Shown here piece after piece: positions 16,330 to 19,999 of a DNA stretch of 19,999 nucleotides. Below the pieces are notes generated by a model. It did no database searches and was not told where the DNA came from. It was given only the letters and a program-made list of their open reading frames with translations. Made by a program: the position numbers and the translations under genes. Origin of the DNA: JBBTDV01 sp038042605 (GTDB lineage: Bacteria; Bdellovibrionota; UBA1018); assembly GCA_964358645.1 (NCBI GenBank), contig CAYHPW010000048.1, positions 1 through 19,999 of the forward strand, written 5' to 3'. The number at the start of each line of letters is the position of its first letter. Position 1 is the stretch's first letter.

Positions 16330-17262
16330 GTGATTCGTAATCACATGACTAATTTAGATAAAAAAAAATCACCAGCAATTTTGGTACTGATTTACTGGTC
16401 AATCATTCTGTCGCTAGGGGGCTTCAGATCAGACCATCTAATGATCGGTCTCCTGATCCTAGTACTGTGGTACACAGGCAAACCCTTAAGAAAGCTTTTT
16501 AACTTCCTGCTCCCATTAATTCTAACCGGGATCATATATGACAGCCAGCGATTTTACTCGGATTACATTCGCGGTCCCGTGCATGTGGCGGAGCCATATA
16601 ATTTAGAAAAATTCCTGTTCGGCATATCAACCACTAACGGCCTGCAGACGCCGAACGAGTGGTTTCAGCTTCATACCAATGCAATACTGGATCTTATAAC
16701 GGGCCTGGCTTATATAATATTTGTACCCGTTTTCGTAATAACAGCAGCATGTTTTTCTTTCTATTTATCAAGAAAAGGCACAAAAAAATTTCCAGCAAAT
16801 AAAATTGCTACGCTTGCACCTGCGGTGATGTGGTCTTTTTTCTGGGTGAATATGGTGGGATTTTCAACCTATTACTGGTACGCCGCCGCGCCACCATGGT
16901 ATGTCGCTCTCTACGGGCTCGGGCCGGCCCGCATGGATGCGACTGCGAACGCCGCCGGCTGCGTGAGATTCGATCAAATCCTGGGCACGCATTTCTTTGA
17001 CGAATGGTATGGGCGTTCAGCCGATGTGTTCGGTGCCATACCTTCATTGCACGTCGCATATCCGTTAATTGCCGTTTTTTTTGCCTTCAAATTCGGCGCA
17101 CTGAGAACTCCCAGCGTATTGTTTTATCTGATCATGTGTTTCGCAGCCGTATATCTTAACCACCACTACATTATCGACGTCATATTGGGCACCGCTTACG
17201 GGCTAGCCGCAGCACTGATACTAAACTGGTGTTACGAGAGAAAAAACAGGATACCAACCTGA
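16330..17262 (+). CDS. PAP2-superfamily membrane enzyme, Aur1/sphingolipid-synthase-like
   Basis: The 310-residue multi-pass membrane protein has the PAP2-type pair of motifs: GAIPSLHVAYP with His241, and NHHYIIDVILG with His279 and Asp283. The basic C1 motif of classic phosphatidic acid phosphatases is not evident. The H/H/D triad, the APPWY segment at 187-191 and an upstream LEKFLFG segment instead match the Aur1/PAP2_3 group, which contains inositol-phosphorylceramide synthases and related lipid phosphotransferases. It may move a phospho-headgroup onto a lipid at the outer face of the inner membrane; the substrate is unknown. The GTG start is 5 bp after the transporter stop. An ATG at 16345 is an equally reasonable start. 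Confidence 0.75.
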   Translation: MIRNHMTNLDKKKSPAILVLIYWSIILSLGGFRSDHLMIGLLILVLWYTGKPLRKLFNFLLPLILTGIIYDSQRFYSDYIRGPVHVAEPYNLEKFLFGISTTNGLQTPNEWFQLHTNAILDLITGLAYIIFVPVFVITAACFSFYLSRKGTKKFPANKIATLAPAVMWSFFWVNMVGFSTYYWYAAAPPWYVALYGLGPARMDATANAAGCVRFDQILGTHFFDEWYGRSADVFGAIPSLHVAYPLIAVFFAFKFGALRTPSVLFYLIMCFAAVYLNHHYIIDVILGTAYGLAAALILNWCYERKNRIPT

Positions 17263-17267
17263 CGCCC

Positions 17268-17327
17268 GGTCAGCGCATAGAGCGGTCCGGGGGTTTCAAA
17301 AACACCCGGCCGATTCCACGGCTGACC
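17268..17327 (+). terminator. Nested stem-loop after the PAP2 gene, possible terminator
   Basis: An outer 7-bp stem GGTCAGC (17268-17274)/GCTGACC (17321-17327) encloses a strong hairpin at 17287-17309. The inner hairpin pairs CCGGG and GTTT with AAAC and CCCGG around one mismatch and has a 3-nt loop. It starts 6 nt after the PAP2 stop. The lack of a following T-run means termination, if any, may depend on Rho or the structure may protect the 3' end. Confidence 0.4.
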
Positions 17328-17451
17328 AAAGAGGCGACGTCAAGATCCGCCTAATCAGTGAGACCAGATCAATGGTGTTTCGGCGGAATTCTTTTATAAT
17401 AGATTTTTTTTGTCGGCACGCCGTAGACCGGGCACTCTCCACATCGCTGTT

Positions 17452-17477
17452 CCCTGGTAGCCACCAGGGGCTGGTGG
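17452..17477 (+). promoter_or_regulatory. Two mutually exclusive hairpins
   Basis: CCCTGGT (17452-17458) pairs with ACCAGGG (17463-17469) around a 4-nt loop. Alternatively CCACCAG (17461-17467) pairs with CTGGTGG (17471-17477) around a 3-nt loop. Both stems are perfect 7-bp pairs and share 17463-17467, so only one can form at a time. This is the geometry of an RNA switch, but transcription through it is not shown. Confidence 0.45.
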
Positions 17478-17551
17478 ACAAACCCATAATCAAGTTGCTG
17501 GCTTCAAGTGAATCGTGCCACATGTCTACCGGCATGCCATTGTTACGTTCA

Positions 17552-17575
17552 TCGCCAAACTCTGTGTTGCGGATA
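17552..17575 (+). repeat. 24-nt imperfect direct repeat, copy 1
   Basis: This copy begins TCGCCAAACTCTGTGTT and matches the copy at 17701-17724 at 22 of 24 positions; the two differences are G/C changes. It is immediately followed by the CAAAGTT/AACTTTG inverted repeat. Confidence 0.8.
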
Positions 17576-17700
17576 CAAAGTTGAAACTTTGACGAATAAA
17601 CATATTTGCACATGAAGTATTTTTAACTCATGCTGCTTACAAACCACTTACAAGGGTGATGGCTAGAAATATTTGCCCACTACCCGGCAAAATATGTATC

Positions 17701-17724
17701 TCGCCAAACTCTGTGTTCCGCATA
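17701..17724 (+). repeat. 24-nt imperfect direct repeat, copy 2
   Basis: This copy lies 57 nt before the coiled-coil start codon and 149 nt after copy 1 (start to start). The placement suits a duplicated operator or promoter segment, but no known regulator site is recognised. Confidence 0.8.
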
Positions 17725-17766
17725 TACACTGGAAATATCATGGTATGGCTATTGCTTATAACCTGT

Positions 17767-17773
17767 AAGGAGG
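17767..17773 (+). promoter_or_regulatory. Strong ribosome binding site for the coiled-coil gene
   Basis: A perfect AAGGAGG lies 7 nt before the ATG at 17781. It fixes the start and suggests efficient translation. Confidence 0.85.
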
Positions 17774-17780
17774 CAAAGGA

Positions 17781-19931
17781 ATGCCCAGCGTATCTTCACC
17801 ATCGGATGGTGGCTACCAATATTACAACCGAATAATCAATGACCTTCAGGAAGAAATGGACAAGGAGTCCGAGCGCGCGAAACAGCGGGAAGATAAGCGT
17901 ATAGAGACGCTTCAAAGCCGCCACCGCGCGAACATGGCTAAAAAAAACGAGCAACTTGAGGACTCGCTGAGGGAGACAAAAATCGCCGCCCAAGACGCCA
18001 ACAGCAGGGACCGCGAATACTCCCGGCTCGAAGCTGAGCGGCTCAAAAACCTGAACCGCACATATGACAAGCACGGACACTACTTAAATGAACAAGACAT
18101 AATGAAACACCAGCTCGAGCGCCTTGACCAGGCGATGGAGGCAAAATCACGCGACCTAAGTCTCCAGGAAACAGAGCTAAAAAAGAAACACGAAGATCAA
18201 CTCCTAAATACGCACAAAAAAGAAACCGAGCAGGGCGCCAAAACCGTGCAAAGCTCTAAAGACGCTATGGAGGCTCATTACAACCGGCTCGCGGAAGCCA
18301 ACAACAAAGACTACGCCGACATGCGCGAGGAGATGCAAAAGCAATATAATGACCTCAACAGAAACCGCATGGAAGAGTCGCGCATGGAAAACAAGCGCAT
18401 AACAAAGGCAATAGGCGATGCAGAAGAAGACCTTGAACACCGCAAACTAGCTGAAAAAGACATTGCATCAAAACAACTCGAGGAGCAGGAAAAACGCCAT
18501 GTACAGAAGCTCACGCATTTATCGGAAAAAGCACGCAATGACCGCTCAGAAGACACCCATGCGCTGCGCTGGCAGATTAAGGACCTTATTGATCATGAGC
18601 GCAGATATGGAAAAGAACTCGGCCAAGGGACAGTTGACGCCGTCAGGGAGTTCGACAAGGAACTAGCTTTCAGGGATAGGGTCGCCACCGAAGGATTCGA
18701 CAACCAGATACATAAGTTGCAACAGACAGCTAAGCAAAAAGAATTTGATATGCAGGAAAAAAATGCCAGAAATATCCGCGAAAATGAATCCAGATTCACG
18801 GATATTTTGAAAGGGCAGGCAGAGCAACATAACCAAAATTTAGGAGAGCAAACGTCACTCTTTAAAAAAGAAACCAAAGAACTCGAGGGAATGCTGAAAA
18901 ACGAGCAAAACGGCAATAGAATGGCCCTCGAAAAACAGGCCAAAAATGCGGACCATAAAATGAGCAATGCCCTAAAAATGCAGTCCGACACATATAAGAA
19001 CACGATTGAGCGTCAGAGGCTGCACAATGAAGAAGAAGCTAAAGACGTCGCCCAGCATAACGCCACGGCGCAGAGAAACCAGACAAGGGCCCATAACGAG
19101 GCCGCGCAGCGCATGAAACAATCCTCAGATGAAAAAATAGATCAACTAAGCCAACAATTGCAGCAAAGAGCGACCTCATCCGACACATCGATCATCCCCC
19201 CGGCCGCCGAAGCAGTTCTTAGAAAATCAATAATACGCGAATACGATAAGAATTTCGATGCTGAACGGGAACGAAATTTCCGCGCGACTGAAAGCATTAA
19301 GAACGAGTACGCAGACAGGGTCAAGCAAACGGTGGAGGAAAGCAATTCACGCTACGCCCTAATGAACCAAAGCCGTGAATCTGAACGAGCCCTTGACCGC
19401 GGTTCCTTCCTTAACCACGTAAGGGACGTGGAATACATGCGCGACACGGCACTACGAAGCAAGGATTACGAGACAACGAGACAAATTGATAAATTCAATA
19501 AAAACTACTCAATATTCATGGAACGACAACGCCGTGAATACGAGGAAATCCTACAAGCGCAGAAAAACGAAGGTGATGCAAAAATAAATACCCTGAGGCA
19601 GGAATCTGAATTCAATTCGAGAATGGCCCAGAGGTCCTTTGCTTCAAGACAAAATGAATTAATCCGTGAGTATGACAAGAAGATCTCGGATCAAAAGCAG
19701 GATTTCGAGTCACAACTAGAAGCAGAAAAAGGTCACGCGCAAAAAACATTAAGGGACGGCGAACGCAAACATCGCACAGACCTTGAAGAGCAGGCCAGGG
19801 CCTATGAGCAAAAAATAGCCCAGCTTGAATACCAGCAAAAAGAGCGCGAGCGCTACTTGACACAGAACCATCAAGACGAACTAGAAAAGGTGAAGCGTTC
19901 CAATGCTCTCCTCATACAGAAGAAGGGTTAA
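17781..19931 (+). CDS. Large cytoplasmic coiled-coil protein, unknown family
   Basis: The 716-residue product is almost entirely charged and polar helix, rich in Glu, Lys, Arg, Gln, Asn and Asp. It has no cysteine, one tryptophan (ALRWQIKD) and no signal peptide or membrane helix. Prolines occur only near the N-terminus and as P473-P474 in TSSDTSIIPPAAEAV. This splits the protein into a rod of about 460 and a rod of about 240 residues. The motif IREYDK recurs at 485 and 628, 143 residues apart (13 x 11), and hydrophobic residues near 485-518 follow 3-4-4 spacing, hinting at 11-residue repeats. A filament-forming or scaffold protein is plausible, but no family is recognised. The last 29 bp overlap the pyruvate kinase start, so the two genes may be coupled. 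Confidence 0.8.
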   Translation: MPSVSSPSDGGYQYYNRIINDLQEEMDKESERAKQREDKRIETLQSRHRANMAKKNEQLEDSLRETKIAAQDANSRDREYSRLEAERLKNLNRTYDKHGHYLNEQDIMKHQLERLDQAMEAKSRDLSLQETELKKKHEDQLLNTHKKETEQGAKTVQSSKDAMEAHYNRLAEANNKDYADMREEMQKQYNDLNRNRMEESRMENKRITKAIGDAEEDLEHRKLAEKDIASKQLEEQEKRHVQKLTHLSEKARNDRSEDTHALRWQIKDLIDHERRYGKELGQGTVDAVREFDKELAFRDRVATEGFDNQIHKLQQTAKQKEFDMQEKNARNIRENESRFTDILKGQAEQHNQNLGEQTSLFKKETKELEGMLKNEQNGNRMALEKQAKNADHKMSNALKMQSDTYKNTIERQRLHNEEEAKDVAQHNATAQRNQTRAHNEAAQRMKQSSDEKIDQLSQQLQQRATSSDTSIIPPAAEAVLRKSIIREYDKNFDAERERNFRATESIKNEYADRVKQTVEESNSRYALMNQSRESERALDRGSFLNHVRDVEYMRDTALRSKDYETTRQIDKFNKNYSIFMERQRREYEEILQAQKNEGDAKINTLRQESEFNSRMAQRSFASRQNELIREYDKKISDQKQDFESQLEAEKGHAQKTLRDGERKHRTDLEEQARAYEQKIAQLEYQQKERERYLTQNHQDELEKVKRSNALLIQKKG

Positions 19932-19999
19932 AATCGTCTGCACTCTCGGCCCATCCTCGCGGACAGCCGAGCAGATATACGGGCTTATTGAAAGCGGCA
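19903..19999 (+). CDS. pyk: Pyruvate kinase, N-terminal fragment (runs off the window)
   Basis: Starting at the ATG at 19903 the frame reads MLSSYRRRVKIVCTLGPSS, then RTAEQIYGLIESG. This is the characteristic beginning of pyruvate kinase, which converts phosphoenolpyruvate and ADP to pyruvate and ATP. Only 32 codons are present. The start lies inside the end of the coiled-coil gene in another frame, with AAAAGGTGA about 9 nt upstream as a likely ribosome site. The overlap predicts translational coupling with the coiled-coil protein. Confidence 0.85.
   Translation, partial: MLSSYRRRVKIVCTLGPSSRTAEQIYGLIESG

Larger units (their letters stand above)
17263..17780. other. Structured non-coding stretch before the coiled-coil gene
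   Basis: This 518-bp gap has no supported gene. It contains a nested stem-loop after the PAP2 gene (17268-17327), two competing hairpins (17452-17477), a 7-bp inverted repeat CAAAGTT/AACTTTG (17576-17591), two copies of a 24-nt repeat (17552 and 17701), and an inverted repeat ATATTTGCC/GGCAAAATAT with one bulge (17669-17695). A TATAAT occurs at 17395-17400 but without a convincing -35 box. The coiled-coil promoter should lie here. Confidence 0.5.

Noticed and set aside
17395..17400. Perfect TATAAT box
   Set aside because: No acceptable -35 box lies 16-18 nt upstream, and the region is AT-rich; not called as a promoter.
17296..17613. 105-codon minus-strand open frame in the intergenic stretch
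   Set aside because: No ribosome site, no recognisable protein features, unusual composition, and it spans hairpins and a repeat copy; more likely chance.

Overview
This chromosomal window most resembles a Gram-negative proteobacterium, probably from the broad deltaproteobacterial group. Supporting signs are a lipobox lipoprotein, a predicted outer-membrane beta-barrel protein, DnaE-type (not PolC) replication, a GcvH-like protein next to a histidine kinase, and strong AAGGAGG-type ribosome sites. The lineage is inferred from gene content and style only.

Region 1 (about 96-13718, minus strand) is one nearly gapless run of eleven genes. In order of transcription they are: a GcvH-like protein without the lipoyl lysine, a degenerate HisKA/GGDEF-like sensor protein, miaB, a gamma-class carbonic anhydrase family protein, guaB, guaA, a two-helix membrane protein, dnaE, a secreted protein with a thioredoxin-like CxxC segment, a FlgT/CsgG-like lipoprotein, and lipB. 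A tRNA-Val(GAC) follows 42 nt after lipB. Neighbouring genes overlap by 4-62 bp or are 3-14 bp apart, so co-transcription and translational coupling are likely. Nucleotide synthesis (guaB, guaA), replication (dnaE), tRNA modification (miaB) and lipoate attachment (lipB) are mixed with signalling and envelope genes of unknown role.

Region 2 (13719-15412) holds a potential structured RNA element and a secreted, probably outer-membrane protein on the minus strand. A short divergent promoter region then leads to plus-strand genes.

Region 3 (15413-17262, plus strand) is a two-gene unit: an EamA/DMT family transporter and a PAP2-superfamily enzyme resembling Aur1/sphingolipid-synthase-type lipid phosphotransferases.

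Region 4 (17263-17780) is a 518-bp non-coding stretch rich in structure: nested inverted repeats, two mutually exclusive hairpins, and a 24-nt imperfect direct repeat. It precedes a 716-residue coiled-coil protein (no Cys, proline only at the N-terminus and at one hinge). The coiled-coil gene overlaps the start of a pyruvate kinase gene that runs off the window.

The best candidates for undescribed biology are (a) the GcvH-like and degenerate kinase pair at the head of a housekeeping operon that ends in lipB, (b) the coiled-coil protein coupled to pyruvate kinase behind its structured leader, and (c) the CxxC protein and FlgT/CsgG-like lipoprotein pair.
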